A stretch of 64,000 nt of DNA from DASYPQ01 sp046155895. GTDB lineage: Bacteria; Planctomycetota; UBA1135; GCA-002686595. Where the stretch lies: NCBI GenBank assembly GCA_046155895.1, contig JBJXFB010000048.1, forward strand, positions 68,137-132,136, written 5' to 3'. The first letter of the stretch is position 1, and every line of letters starts with the position of its first letter. The translations under genes were made by a program, and so were the position numbers. The notes beneath the pieces were generated by a model. It did not search any database and was not told the origin of the DNA. It worked only from the letters and a program-made list of their open reading frames with translations. Shown piece after piece: positions 43,199 through 51,764 of the stretch.

Positions 43199-45421
43199 GT
43201 GCACGGCCGCCGAGAGCTTCGATTCTCGTGGTTACCGCGCCACCTCCTGGTGGCCGGCCTTGCCTGCTCGTCGCTCCTCGGATTTGCCTCGGCTCAGCGG
43301 GAAGCCCAACGCCCTCCCGATCCCCCACCCCAGCAGGTCGTGATCAAGGTCTTCTCACCCGAAGAGGATCTGGCCGACCTGCTGGACGCCTGCGCAGCGA
43401 TGCTCGCAACGCCGATCGAGTTCAACCGTTCCGAGGTCTCGGGCTCGATCGGCTTGCGGCTCCCCTCTCCTGTCACGCGCGAATCGCTGTGGGAACTCGC
43501 CAACCGCGCGCTCGCGACTCGGGGGCTGACGACAATCCATCTCCCCGGCTCCCCCTCGATCTCCGTCGTGAAGCTGGTCGATGCAGCGGGCCTGGCTCGC
43601 CTTGAAGTCCGCAGCCTCGCCGGGGCCAAGGCGGGCTTCCTACGTGTGCTGGTCGAGCTGGCCCATGAGCGCACGGAAGGGGTAGCCGAAGGCGTGAAGC
43701 TCGTTCTCTCGAAGTCCGGCTCGGCCGCTCCCTTCAAGGAATCAAAGAGCATTCTCATCTCAGACCTGCGCCCCAACGTCGAACAGGCTCTGCGTGTCGC
43801 CGCGCGGCTGGATGGCGACTTCGCCGAGATGGACGTGAACGAGATCGCGATCGAGCAGGCGAGCCCGCTCGAGCTCGTGGCCCTGATCGAGCGCATCATG
43901 ACCACGAAGAAGGCCGTCTTCGGCGAAAAGCCCGCCGGAACCGTCCTCGCCCATCCTGAAGGGCGAAGCGTGCTCGTGATCGCCCCCGCGATCGAGATGG
44001 ACACTTGGCGAGACCTCGTCCGCCGCTTCGACCGTGTCGAACCCAGCCAGACCATCAACTACTTCCCCCGCCGCTTCGGCGTCCGCGAGACGGCCAGCCT
44101 CGTCGATCAGATCGTCCCGGTGGGCTCGGACCAGAAGGGCTGGCGCGTTGTCGCCGACGAGCTGACTGGCGTTCTGGTCGTCACGGCCTCTGCCTCCCAG
44201 CACGCCGCAATCGAGGACCTCTTCAAACGCCTGGAATCGACGTCCGAAGGGCCGCGCCGGCCGATCCGATCCTTCCCCATCAAGAACCGAGGCGTCGAGG
44301 AGCTGAAGGATCTCCTGCAGGCAATGCTCGACAAGGGGGCGCTCGAAGGGTTGCCCAACGTCCAAGACGCCCCGACCGGCGAGGTTGTTGACCGCGTGCC
44401 GGCCGATGCCAAGCCGGAGCAGGTCCAAGGACCAACCGGTCCGATCCCCGCCCTCTACAAGCCAGCGAGCCTCTCGACCAAGGGTCTTGGCGACGAGGTG
44501 ATCCTCACGGCCGACAAGGCGACGAACCGCCTGATCGCTATGGGCAACGCCCGTGTCATGGAGCAGCTCGGTCTCCTCATCGAGGAGCTCGACGTGCGCC
44601 ACCCCCAGGTGCTGATCGAGGCCATGGTCGTCATCCTCACCGACGACCAGACGCGATCCCTCGGCGTCGAGCTGCAAAAGATCGGGATCGAAGACGACCT
44701 CCAGTGGCGTCTCGCCTCGCTCTTCGGCCTGGGATCGCCGGACGCGCGCAGCAGCGTCATGCCAGCGCCGAGCGGAACCGGGGCGAGCGGCGTCATCCTC
44801 GACCCAGGCAGCTTCTCGGCCGCCGTCCGCGCGCTTGAGACGATCGACAAGGGACGTTCGTTGACCATCCCCAAGGTCCTCGTCAATAACAACCAGCAGG
44901 CAAGCCTCAACTCGGTGCTGCAGACCCCATTTGCCAGCACGAACGCTTCGACGACGGTGGCGACGACGTCGTTTGGTGGAACGCTCGACGCGGGCACCCA
45001 GATCACGGTGACGCCGCAGATCACAGAAGGCGATCAGCTCCTTATCGAGTACTCGATCTCACTCTCTTCGTTCGTCGGCGCCTCGACCGATCCGACGCTT
45101 CCCCCGCCCCGGCAGGAGAACAAGCTCCAGAGTACGGTCAGCGTGCCTGACGGCTACACCGTCGTCGTCGGTGGTCTTCGGATCGAGAGCGACTCGAAGA
45201 CCAGCAGGGAGGTGCCGCTGCTCGGGCGGATCCCAATCCTTGGGGCGCTCTTCGCGACCCAGAGCAAGACCGAGTCGAAGGACCGCTTCTTCGTGTTCCT
45301 GCGCACGAGCGTGATGCGCTCTCCGACCTTCGAGGATCTGCGCTTCGCAACGAAGAGCGCCCTTGCAGCCGCGAAGGTAGATGACGGCTGGCCCGTGCTC
45401 GAGCCGAGGCTGATACGATGA
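43199..45421 (+). CDS. GspD-like secretin
   Basis: A 740-aa outer-membrane channel protein of the type II secretion/type IV pilus secretin family, starting at a GTG. A signal peptide is present (LLVAGLACSSLLGFASA). N-domains follow, for example QTINYFPRRFGVRETASLVDQIVPVG and GWRVVADELTGVLVVTASASQHAAIEDLFKRLE. The secretin core includes HPQVLIEAMVVILTDDQTRSLGVELQKIG, RSLTIPKVLVNNNQQASLNS, TQITVTPQITEGDQLLIEYSISLS, and VPDGYTVVVGGLRIESDSKTSREVPLLGRIPILGALF, the family's signature. No other secretion genes (ATPase, pseudopilins) are nearby. A TPR lipoprotein is coupled downstream and may assist assembly. Confidence 0.92.
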   Translation: MHGRRELRFSWLPRHLLVAGLACSSLLGFASAQREAQRPPDPPPQQVVIKVFSPEEDLADLLDACAAMLATPIEFNRSEVSGSIGLRLPSPVTRESLWELANRALATRGLTTIHLPGSPSISVVKLVDAAGLARLEVRSLAGAKAGFLRVLVELAHERTEGVAEGVKLVLSKSGSAAPFKESKSILISDLRPNVEQALRVAARLDGDFAEMDVNEIAIEQASPLELVALIERIMTTKKAVFGEKPAGTVLAHPEGRSVLVIAPAIEMDTWRDLVRRFDRVEPSQTINYFPRRFGVRETASLVDQIVPVGSDQKGWRVVADELTGVLVVTASASQHAAIEDLFKRLESTSEGPRRPIRSFPIKNRGVEELKDLLQAMLDKGALEGLPNVQDAPTGEVVDRVPADAKPEQVQGPTGPIPALYKPASLSTKGLGDEVILTADKATNRLIAMGNARVMEQLGLLIEELDVRHPQVLIEAMVVILTDDQTRSLGVELQKIGIEDDLQWRLASLFGLGSPDARSSVMPAPSGTGASGVILDPGSFSAAVRALETIDKGRSLTIPKVLVNNNQQASLNSVLQTPFASTNASTTVATTSFGGTLDAGTQITVTPQITEGDQLLIEYSISLSSFVGASTDPTLPPPRQENKLQSTVSVPDGYTVVVGGLRIESDSKTSREVPLLGRIPILGALFATQSKTESKDRFFVFLRTSVMRSPTFEDLRFATKSALAAAKVDDGWPVLEPRLIR

Positions 45422-45987
45422 GCGCTCGGACGGCTGGCCTGCTTCTGGCTGTGGCGTTCTTCGCCACTACCGTCGCCGGTTGCAGGTCCGCCGCCCCTTC
45501 GCCCTACGAGACGCCGAGCGAGGTCTCGCGCAGCACGGTCCAGGCGGAAGCGCTTAGCAGGAAAGGCGCGGACCTGGTCGGGGAGGATCCGCACGAAGCG
45601 GAGAAGGTTCTGCGCGAGGCGCTCACGAAGGACCTCTACTTCGGTCCCGCTCACAACAACCTCGGCGTTCTCTATCTCAAGCAAGAGAAGCTTTACGAAG
45701 CCGCCAACGAGTTCGAGTGGGCGAGGAAGCTTATGCCTGGACACCCAGACCCGCGCGTCAACCTCGCGCTCACGCTGGAGATGGCCGGAAAGGTCGAGGA
45801 GGCGCTCGCGAGCTACGGCGCGGCGCTGGAGGTGTATCCCGGGTACCTGCCCGCCCTGGAGGGGATTGCGAGCCTCACCTTGAAGACGGGGAGGCAGGAC
45901 GAGCGGCTCGCCGGATGGCTAGAGACAATCGCGATGCGCGGCGATTCAGCGCAGTGGCGAGAGTGGGCCCTTTCCAAGGCAAGGTGA
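45418..45987 (+). CDS. TPR lipoprotein, putative secretin partner
   Basis: The 189-aa product has a lipoprotein signal (GLLLAVAFFATTVAGCRS, lipobox VAGC). Tetratricopeptide helices follow: LVGEDPHEAEKVLREALTKDLYFGPAHNNLGVLYLKQEKLYEAANEFEWARKLMPGHPDPRVNLALTLEMAGKVEEALASYGAALEVYPGYLPALEGI. Its ATG overlaps the secretin stop by four bases. Small TPR lipoproteins act as secretin pilotins in several systems, so that role is plausible here. Confidence 0.85.
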   Translation: MSARTAGLLLAVAFFATTVAGCRSAAPSPYETPSEVSRSTVQAEALSRKGADLVGEDPHEAEKVLREALTKDLYFGPAHNNLGVLYLKQEKLYEAANEFEWARKLMPGHPDPRVNLALTLEMAGKVEEALASYGAALEVYPGYLPALEGIASLTLKTGRQDERLAGWLETIAMRGDSAQWREWALSKAR

Positions 45988-46123
45988 CCAGACACACGCC
46001 TAACAGAGGAGGGGTGTTATTTCAGAGAAACCCGTGGTTCCTGAGTGATTGTGATGTAGGCATGATTCCAATGCCGGATCTCTCTTGATTCGGCCAGTGT
46101 CGTTTGTCCCAATCACGAGCACT

Positions 46124-46711
46124 ATGGACACTAAGACCAGCACCCAAGAGATTCGTGACCGCATCGATTCCTTCCTCGCCGAGATGACGGAGCTCGTGAG
46201 AATGGCCGCGTTGGGTTCAGTTCACGCTGCCCTTGGCGGAGGGATAGCTCCCCGCAGAGGGCCGGGCAGTCCGCGGGGCGCAGGCCGTCCTCCCAAGTCA
46301 GCGGTCCGCGTCCGACGCGCAGCCGTCCGCACGGGCAAGCGCATTCGCCGTTCCGCTGAGGACTTGGAAAAGATCGGCGCAAGTGTGCTGGCCTATGTGA
46401 AATCGAACGCCGGCCAGCGGCTCGAGCAGATTGGGAAAGCACTCCAGGTCGATACCTCCATCCTCAAGCGACCGGTGGCCAACCTGCTCGCGGAGAAGAA
46501 GCTGAGCACCAAGGGCCAGAAGCGCGGGACCATGTACTTTGCTGGCGGCAGACGCTCAGGTACGCGGAAGTCGAAGGCGGGGACGAAGCGGAAGCCGGCT
46601 GGGGGTGCCGGTCCGAGGGCGAAGCGGACTCGTAGAACATCGAAGAAGCGTGCGATGCGAAAGTCGACGAAAGTGAAGGATACCCCCCTCTCGACGAGTG
46701 CTGCCGCGTAG
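46124..46711 (+). CDS. Histone H1-like/AT-hook winged-helix DNA-binding protein
   Basis: The 195-aa product (ATG at 46124; frame open from 46085) is very basic. An acidic helical N-terminus (STQEIRDRIDSFLAEMTELVRM) precedes an AT-hook-like GAGRPPKSAVRVRR, a winged-helix-like region (LEKIGASVLAYVKSNAGQRLEQIGKALQVDTSILKRPVANLLAEKKLSTKGQKRGTMYFA), and a lysine/arginine tail (GTRKSKAGTKRKPAGGAGPRAKRTRRTSKKRAMRKSTK). This layout is that of a nucleoid-associated protein. Its neighbours do not hint at a specific target. Confidence 0.75.
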   Translation: MDTKTSTQEIRDRIDSFLAEMTELVRMAALGSVHAALGGGIAPRRGPGSPRGAGRPPKSAVRVRRAAVRTGKRIRRSAEDLEKIGASVLAYVKSNAGQRLEQIGKALQVDTSILKRPVANLLAEKKLSTKGQKRGTMYFAGGRRSGTRKSKAGTKRKPAGGAGPRAKRTRRTSKKRAMRKSTKVKDTPLSTSAAA

Positions 46712-46713
46712 AC

Positions 46714-47424
46714 ATGCGCACGATACATCGAGCTAGGACCGTCCCGTTACGCGCGGTTTGCTTGGTGCTTGCTGTCCTCGGTCCGCATCCTCTGAATGCC
46801 GAGTTTGCAGACAAGCCTGTCGTCACGAAAACTCCACCGACGTTCGAGAATCGGGTACTGGGTCCCGACACTCCGGAGTCCATTCGGAAGAGCATGGGTC
46901 GCCACCTGGCCTACACCGCATTCGACTACGACCTCCGATGGGTCGCCTTGGAGGAACTGCAATCGCAGAGGCCGGTCGATGGCGAAATTGAAGCAACGAT
47001 TGTGATCACCAGCCTAGACCCTACGCTGTGCCTCAAGACCACGATCTACCTTCCTGAAAAGGCTCCTCAGTACCTGATCGATCACGAACACGGTCACAAG
47101 CGGATCGCAGAGAAGATCTACGAGACCGCCGAAGTTCACGCACTTCGGCTATCTGAGGCCAAGATCGAGAAGACCTTCACCGGCAAGGAGAAGACACTGG
47201 GCCCCGCTCGGAAGGCTGCGTTGAACGCGGCAGGCGATGAGTTGTTGGCAGAGTATTTGGTCGCCGTTCGTGACGAGGCACAACGGGTGCAGGACATCTA
47301 CGACAAGCTCACGGAGCACGGCCAAAGCTCACGCTTCAAGGAAGAGGAAGCGATCCGCTTGGCTTTCGAGGCCAGAGAGAAAGAGAAGGCCGCCCCCGTC
47401 AAGAAGCCAGGTCGAAGCAAGTAG
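46714..47424 (+). CDS. Exported protein with HEHGH putative metallopeptidase motif
   Basis: The 236-aa product has a signal peptide (AVCLVLAVLGPHPLNA). QYLIDHEHGHKRIAEKIYE contains an HExxH-type HEHGH, as in zinc peptidases of the DUF922 kind, preceded by a beta-rich part (DGEIEATIVITSLDPTLCLKTTIYLP). The C-terminal third is a helical, charged region with many lysine and glutamate residues. The gene starts two bases after the H1-like gene's stop and is probably co-transcribed. Proteolytic activity is inferred only from the motif. Confidence 0.65.
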   Translation: MRTIHRARTVPLRAVCLVLAVLGPHPLNAEFADKPVVTKTPPTFENRVLGPDTPESIRKSMGRHLAYTAFDYDLRWVALEELQSQRPVDGEIEATIVITSLDPTLCLKTTIYLPEKAPQYLIDHEHGHKRIAEKIYETAEVHALRLSEAKIEKTFTGKEKTLGPARKAALNAAGDELLAEYLVAVRDEAQRVQDIYDKLTEHGQSSRFKEEEAIRLAFEAREKEKAAPVKKPGRSK

Positions 47425-48144
47425 CGGATCACCTTCCTCAGGAGGAGGCCCGGTCGCAAGCCTTCGCGCTCTACGCGGCCTACCAGGTCGCGCGCTGTCG
47501 CCGACGCACTTGCGTTGCAGGCTGCTGTGGTGCCCGGAGCATCGCTGTAGGAGATTCTGCCTGGTCTCATTTCCACTTGTTGGATCGGCAGCACGGCCTA
47601 GGTAGCCACAGCGAGAGCCTCATCAAGCGGTGCCGAGCCATGCGAGCGGCTTGACACCCGGGAAGCTGATGGGGCTCCTCTCTCACTCGGGCCGGTGGTG
47701 TAGCAGCCACCGGCCCTTTTCGGATCCTCACTCCGCCCCGCGCTTCCTGATTTGGTGCGTGGAAGACAACGAGGATCCGACCGCAACGAGGATCACGCAC
47801 GCGACCAGGCGCGGCTCGTTCATCGCGCAGAGCGGGAGCTCTTCCTGTAGCTCATCAAGAACAAGACGCTCTGCAGTAGCCAGAGGGCAAGCACGATCAA
47901 CCCAACGGTTTGCATGAGTGTCATCGAGCGCGAACGGTGACCAGAGAGTCAGTACCCGTTCGCTCCGTGGACCTGACTCCCAGCGGGGCGGGAGCTCGAG
48001 ATCGACCTGAAGTTCGGCCTGATCGTGGGGCACTCCCTATGCGGCGGCACTGGGCCTACCTAGGGCGCGGACTTGGGTAGGAGTCGGGGTCCGGACGAGT
48101 CCTGAAGCCGGCTAGGGGTCGCACTCGCAGGGAGGACGGTCGTC
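47425..48144. other. Spacer with a strong terminator, no gene recognised
   Basis: No protein-like frame is seen here. The only clear feature is the intrinsic terminator at 47689-47720. The remaining sequence has no repeat or motif I can identify. Confidence 0.45.
47689..47720 (+). terminator. Rho-independent terminator
   Basis: GGGCCGGTGG at 47689-47698 pairs perfectly with CCACCGGCCC at 47707-47716 (ten base pairs, eight-base loop), followed at once by TTTT. It lies 265 bases after the HEHGH gene and would end plus-strand transcripts. Confidence 0.75.
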
Positions 48145-48490
48145 ATGAAGCACGAGACCGAGGTCCTACGAACGGCAAAGGGCATCGCTCCGCTCATTCG
48201 CAAGATCGCGCGAGCGTTCCGGTGAGATCCAACGTTTTCAAGCTGAGCTGGAGAATCTGCTCACGGGGTCTGGCAAACCGGTCAATAAGATCCGACGCGT
48301 CGACTCCGAGCTGTTTCGCCAGCGTCGAGGGATCGAGCAGGTTCAGGCAGAACCCGCTTGCCACGTGTGCAGTCTAGACGCGGATCATGCGGAGCGGATT
48401 GTGTGCTCCATTGAGGACAACGCTGTCACGTTCGAGGAGCGGCTCAACGAGACCGGGTACGGGCCTGGTCGATCGACTCCCACAACCTGA
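48145..48490 (+). pseudogene. Possible frameshifted small gene
   Basis: From an ATG at 48145, preceded by GGAGG nine bases upstream, the frame reads MKHETEVLRTAKGIAPLIRK then stops after 26 codons. Another frame, open across that point, continues SGEIQRFQAELENLLTGSG, then KIRRVDSELFRQRRGIEQ, then a segment with CHVC and ending at a TGA at 48488. The two parts together look like one small helical protein broken by a single-base frameshift. No family is recognised and the coding status is uncertain. Confidence 0.3.
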
Positions 48491-48815
48491 GCGCATCGAC
48501 CATGCAGACCCCATCGGGTCACTCCTGTGCTCGGTGAGCTGCCTGCTACGCACCAAGCTCAAGGCAGGGGCAACACGACTTTCTCTGCGATGGGAATGCG
48601 CCAGTCCCACGAAGCAGAGAATTCTTTGGTGTGGCTTCGACCACCGGCGTCCCCGCCCTTACGCTTCCAGTGAGGGAGCGGTTGAGTGGTACCTCCGGTC
48701 ACCCAGCTTCGCGATCCTCGGTTCTCATTCTTTCGGTAGGCGGAACGCGGGTAGCTTACTGCTCGAGTTCAGCGCTCGCCCGGGATCCGTCACCCCACTT
48801 CCAGACTGCTTTCCT
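48491..48815. other. Spacer, nothing recognised
   Basis: The frame of the following PhnD-like gene is open back to 48387, but the translation before residue 144 is arginine-, serine- and proline-rich and unlike a binding protein or signal peptide. I treat it as non-coding leader of the redox operon. Confidence 0.45.
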
Positions 48816-49697
48816 ATGGCCAAGACCTATCGCCTTTCCTACTACCCTTGGCTCACCCAAAATGTGCCACTATCCGAGATACACCGCGAGATCGAGCGAT
48901 TCGCCGATGAAGTAGCGAAGCAACTGACAGACGTCACAATAAAGGTGCTCCCAGCCCTCGACGTCGGCCCGCAGATCGACATGCTTGTAGCAGGCGGTTG
49001 TGAGATCGCGCTGATGAATCCCCTTGGCTACGTCTTTGCCCGGCGCCGAGCTGATAGCACTACAAAGGACAATCCGATTCATTCGATCGCGATCGCGCTT
49101 CGCATCATCGACGGGAACATTGGAGACAAGTACTTCGGTCAGGTCTACGCTCGCGATACGACGGCTCTACGTAAAGACGATCCTCAATTGCCAAAGAAGA
49201 TGCGCGGGAAGTCGATCGGCTACGGCGTCCCCTACTCGACTTCGAACTTTTTAGTGCCGGCCTACGAATTGATGAAGCTGGGCCTTCACCCGTTTACAGC
49301 GTTCAGGCGCGTGGAGTTCCTGGGGGGTCATGACATCGCCGCAAAGGCAGTTTATGAAGGTAAGGTCGACTTGGGCGTGGGTCATGATGGGGTCATCGTC
49401 GACCTGGGCAACCAGTACGGCTATGGGGACGCAACTCAGCGCATGTCGACTTTGGTTCGCTCCGCGCCGATCCCGAGCGATCCCGTGGTAGTGCGGATGT
49501 CCGATGCCGCCGAGCGCACATCAGTTCAAACGGCGCTCGTGAATGCAGGCAAGACCGAGAACGGCAAGGCCGCCCTGGAACGCTTCTGGGGACTCGTGCA
49601 GGGACTCGCGCCGATCACTTTCAACGAGTATGACGTGCTGAACGAAGCGATGACGGCGCTAAAGCTGGAAGAGAGAGACCTCCTCCCGAAGGCATGA
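48816..49697 (+). CDS. PhnD-like phosphate/phosphonate-type substrate-binding protein
   Basis: The product is 293 aa from the ATG at 48816 (MAKTYRLSYYPWLTQNVPLSEIHREIERFADEVAKQL). Features of the PhnD/SsuA/transferrin-like family include DVGPQIDMLVAGGCEIALMNPLGYVFARR and GYGVPYSTSNFLVPAYELMKLGLHPFTAFRRVEFLGGHDIAAKAVYEGKVDLGVGHDGV. The canonical proteins bind phosphonates in the periplasm, but no signal peptide is present and no ABC transporter follows. It is the first gene of a tight operon with sugar-dehydrogenase-like genes. It may serve as a cytosolic sensor or enzyme-like domain; ligand unknown. Confidence 0.75.
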   Translation: MAKTYRLSYYPWLTQNVPLSEIHREIERFADEVAKQLTDVTIKVLPALDVGPQIDMLVAGGCEIALMNPLGYVFARRRADSTTKDNPIHSIAIALRIIDGNIGDKYFGQVYARDTTALRKDDPQLPKKMRGKSIGYGVPYSTSNFLVPAYELMKLGLHPFTAFRRVEFLGGHDIAAKAVYEGKVDLGVGHDGVIVDLGNQYGYGDATQRMSTLVRSAPIPSDPVVVRMSDAAERTSVQTALVNAGKTENGKAALERFWGLVQGLAPITFNEYDVLNEAMTALKLEERDLLPKA

Positions 49698-49706
49698 CGC
49701 CGGGTC

Positions 49707-50108
49707 ATGACTGCACCGCTTCACGATTTTCTTTGCCTGTCTCGACATCTTGCCGGAGTCGATGCACTGGATGAGGAGCTCGCCGCTGAACTGATGGATC
49801 GGGTAATCCAGGAGCCTGCCGGGATTGGGCTCCCTAGATTGCTGGCTGAATTCCGTGCAATAGAATCCGTTGGAGGCGATGTCAGTGCCGGGATTGCGAA
49901 CCGGATCATGGGCTCGACCGAACTGGCGCCCCTGGCCCAGCAGATCACCCTGCTTTGGTACACGTCTGGGTTTGAAGCCGGTGGTCAGTGGCGCTTCGGA
50001 ACTCCACGACAGTACTTCGGCGCCCTGATGTGGCCTATCATCGGCGCTCATCCACCAGCGTTATCAGGGGGCTATTTTGGCTACTGGAAATATCCACCGG
50101 AGACCTGA
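49707..50108 (+). CDS. Small (gamma) subunit of FAD-dependent sorbitol/fructose/glucose dehydrogenase type
   Basis: A 133-aa protein matching the FAD-SLDH small-subunit family: FLCLSRHLAGVDALDEELAAELMDRV near the N-terminus and ITLLWYTSGFEAGGQWRFGTPRQYFGALMWPIIGAHPPALSGGYFGYWKYPPE at the C-terminus. In known enzymes this subunit chaperones and exports the FAD subunit with its own Tat signal. Here no Tat signal is visible, so the enzyme may stay in the cytoplasm. It is nine bases after the PhnD-like gene and three bases before the FAD subunit gene. Confidence 0.85.
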   Translation: MTAPLHDFLCLSRHLAGVDALDEELAAELMDRVIQEPAGIGLPRLLAEFRAIESVGGDVSAGIANRIMGSTELAPLAQQITLLWYTSGFEAGGQWRFGTPRQYFGALMWPIIGAHPPALSGGYFGYWKYPPET

Positions 50109-50111
50109 ACC

Positions 50112-51761
50112 GTGGCGGACGACTTCGATCTGGTGATCATCGGCGCAGGGATGGTGGGCGGCATCATCGCCTCCAAGCTCGCCAAGGAGAGGGTGCGCGT
50201 ACTGATGCTTGACGCGGGCGAGCGAGGGCCGCCCCGGGTCGATCTTGTGGGCGCTTATGTGACCGCACCAAAGAAATCGATGGGTTCTCCGTACAAGGGC
50301 CGAGATGGTGACCGATTTGCCCCCAGTCCGGATGAGCCGGAAGATTACTACGTTCAGCCGGGTCCCGACAAGTTCAAAGCGACGTATCAACGACGAGTGG
50401 GCGGGTCGACATGGCATTGGCGCGGCAATGTCCCCCGGCTGGTGCCTAATGACTTTCGGCTGCACTCAATGTACGGAGTGGGGGTCGATTGGCCGCTGAG
50501 CTACCAAGACCTGGAACCATGGTACGCAGAAGCGGAGATGGAAATTGGCGTCTCGGGAGATCATGACGAGTGGCAGGACTACCTCGGCGCTCATCGAAGC
50601 CGGCCCTACCCGATGAGCAAGATATGGCCTTCCTATTCCGACACGGTGGTAAAGCGCTCGGTCGATGGTTTGCAGATCGATGGCATCGCTGTACGAGTCA
50701 TGGGTACCCCTCAAGCAAGGAACTCTCAGCCGTTCGATGGCCGCCCCCCATGTGCCGGCAATTCGACCTGCGACCCGATCTGCCCGATTCAGGCCAAGTA
50801 CGATGCGTCGACCCATATCGTGAAAGCAGAGCAAGCCGGAGCGGAACTCCGCGAGCAATCGGTGGTGACTCGTCTGCACGTAGATACTGATCGGCACGTC
50901 CGCCGTGTCAGCTACCGCACGTGGGACGGAGTGGAGCACACAGTGTCGGGCCGAGTGGTGGTGGTGGCAGCTCACGCGATCGAAACGGCGAAGTTGCTGC
51001 TCATGTCGCAGACCGAATCCCTTCCTAGTGGAGTGGCCAACTGTAGCGATCAAGTCGGCAGGAACCTGATGGACCATCTGCAGGGACAGGCCGCATGCCT
51101 GTTACCAGTTCCTGTGTACCCCTTCCGCGGCCCACCCACGACTTCGGGTATTGATGCGTTCCGAGACGGCGTCTTCCGTCGCAACAACGCTGCGTTTCGC
51201 ATGTCATTGGGAAATGACGGGTGGGGACTCGTTCAAGGACCGTACGCCACTGCGTCCAAGCTCATCATGAGTGAACGACTCTTCGGACACGCGCTTCGAG
51301 ATCGATTGCGCGAGCGGATCACAAGGCAATTTCGCCTGAGCTATTCCACCGAGACACTTCCCGAGTCGGTGAACCGAGTCACTCTATCGAACGAACGCGA
51401 TGGCCTCGGCATCCCGAGACCGCGAATTGATTTTCGACTCAGCGATTACAACCGCCGCGCCTTCGAAATGGGTCGACGAGTGATAGGTACTCTCTTCGAA
51501 CGGTTGAGCGCTTCCGAAGTAATCTTCCCATCAGACGCCTATTCCTATTCGGCTGCCAACCACATCATGGGAACGTGCCGAATGGGAACCGATCCAAGGT
51601 CCTCGGTGGTCGACACCTTCGGTCAGTCACATGATCACCCAAACTTGTTCATTATCGGCGGCAGTATGTTCCCAACCTGCGGGACTGCGAACCCTTCGCT
51701 GACAATTGTAGCTCTGACGTTACGAGCGCTTCCTACGCTACGCACTCGCCTCCGCCCGTAG
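50112..51761 (+). CDS. GMC oxidoreductase, FAD subunit with Fe-S cysteine motif
   Basis: A 549-aa GMC-family flavoenzyme. The FAD-binding site is DFDLVIIGAGMVGGIIASKLAKE at the N-terminus. PPCAGNSTCDPICPIQAKYD has cysteines at 214, 220 and 224, the C-x5-C-x3-C pattern that holds a [3Fe-4S] cluster in FAD-glucose and fructose dehydrogenases. The GMC C-terminal active-site histidine lies in AANHIMGTCRMG and the closing helix in GTANPSLTIVALTLR. It pairs with the small subunit upstream. No cytochrome c subunit is present, so its electron acceptor is unclear. The following ferritin-like gene starts three bases after its stop. Confidence 0.9.
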   Translation: MADDFDLVIIGAGMVGGIIASKLAKERVRVLMLDAGERGPPRVDLVGAYVTAPKKSMGSPYKGRDGDRFAPSPDEPEDYYVQPGPDKFKATYQRRVGGSTWHWRGNVPRLVPNDFRLHSMYGVGVDWPLSYQDLEPWYAEAEMEIGVSGDHDEWQDYLGAHRSRPYPMSKIWPSYSDTVVKRSVDGLQIDGIAVRVMGTPQARNSQPFDGRPPCAGNSTCDPICPIQAKYDASTHIVKAEQAGAELREQSVVTRLHVDTDRHVRRVSYRTWDGVEHTVSGRVVVVAAHAIETAKLLLMSQTESLPSGVANCSDQVGRNLMDHLQGQAACLLPVPVYPFRGPPTTSGIDAFRDGVFRRNNAAFRMSLGNDGWGLVQGPYATASKLIMSERLFGHALRDRLRERITRQFRLSYSTETLPESVNRVTLSNERDGLGIPRPRIDFRLSDYNRRAFEMGRRVIGTLFERLSASEVIFPSDAYSYSAANHIMGTCRMGTDPRSSVVDTFGQSHDHPNLFIIGGSMFPTCGTANPSLTIVALTLRALPTLRTRLRP

Positions 51762-51764
51762 GGC

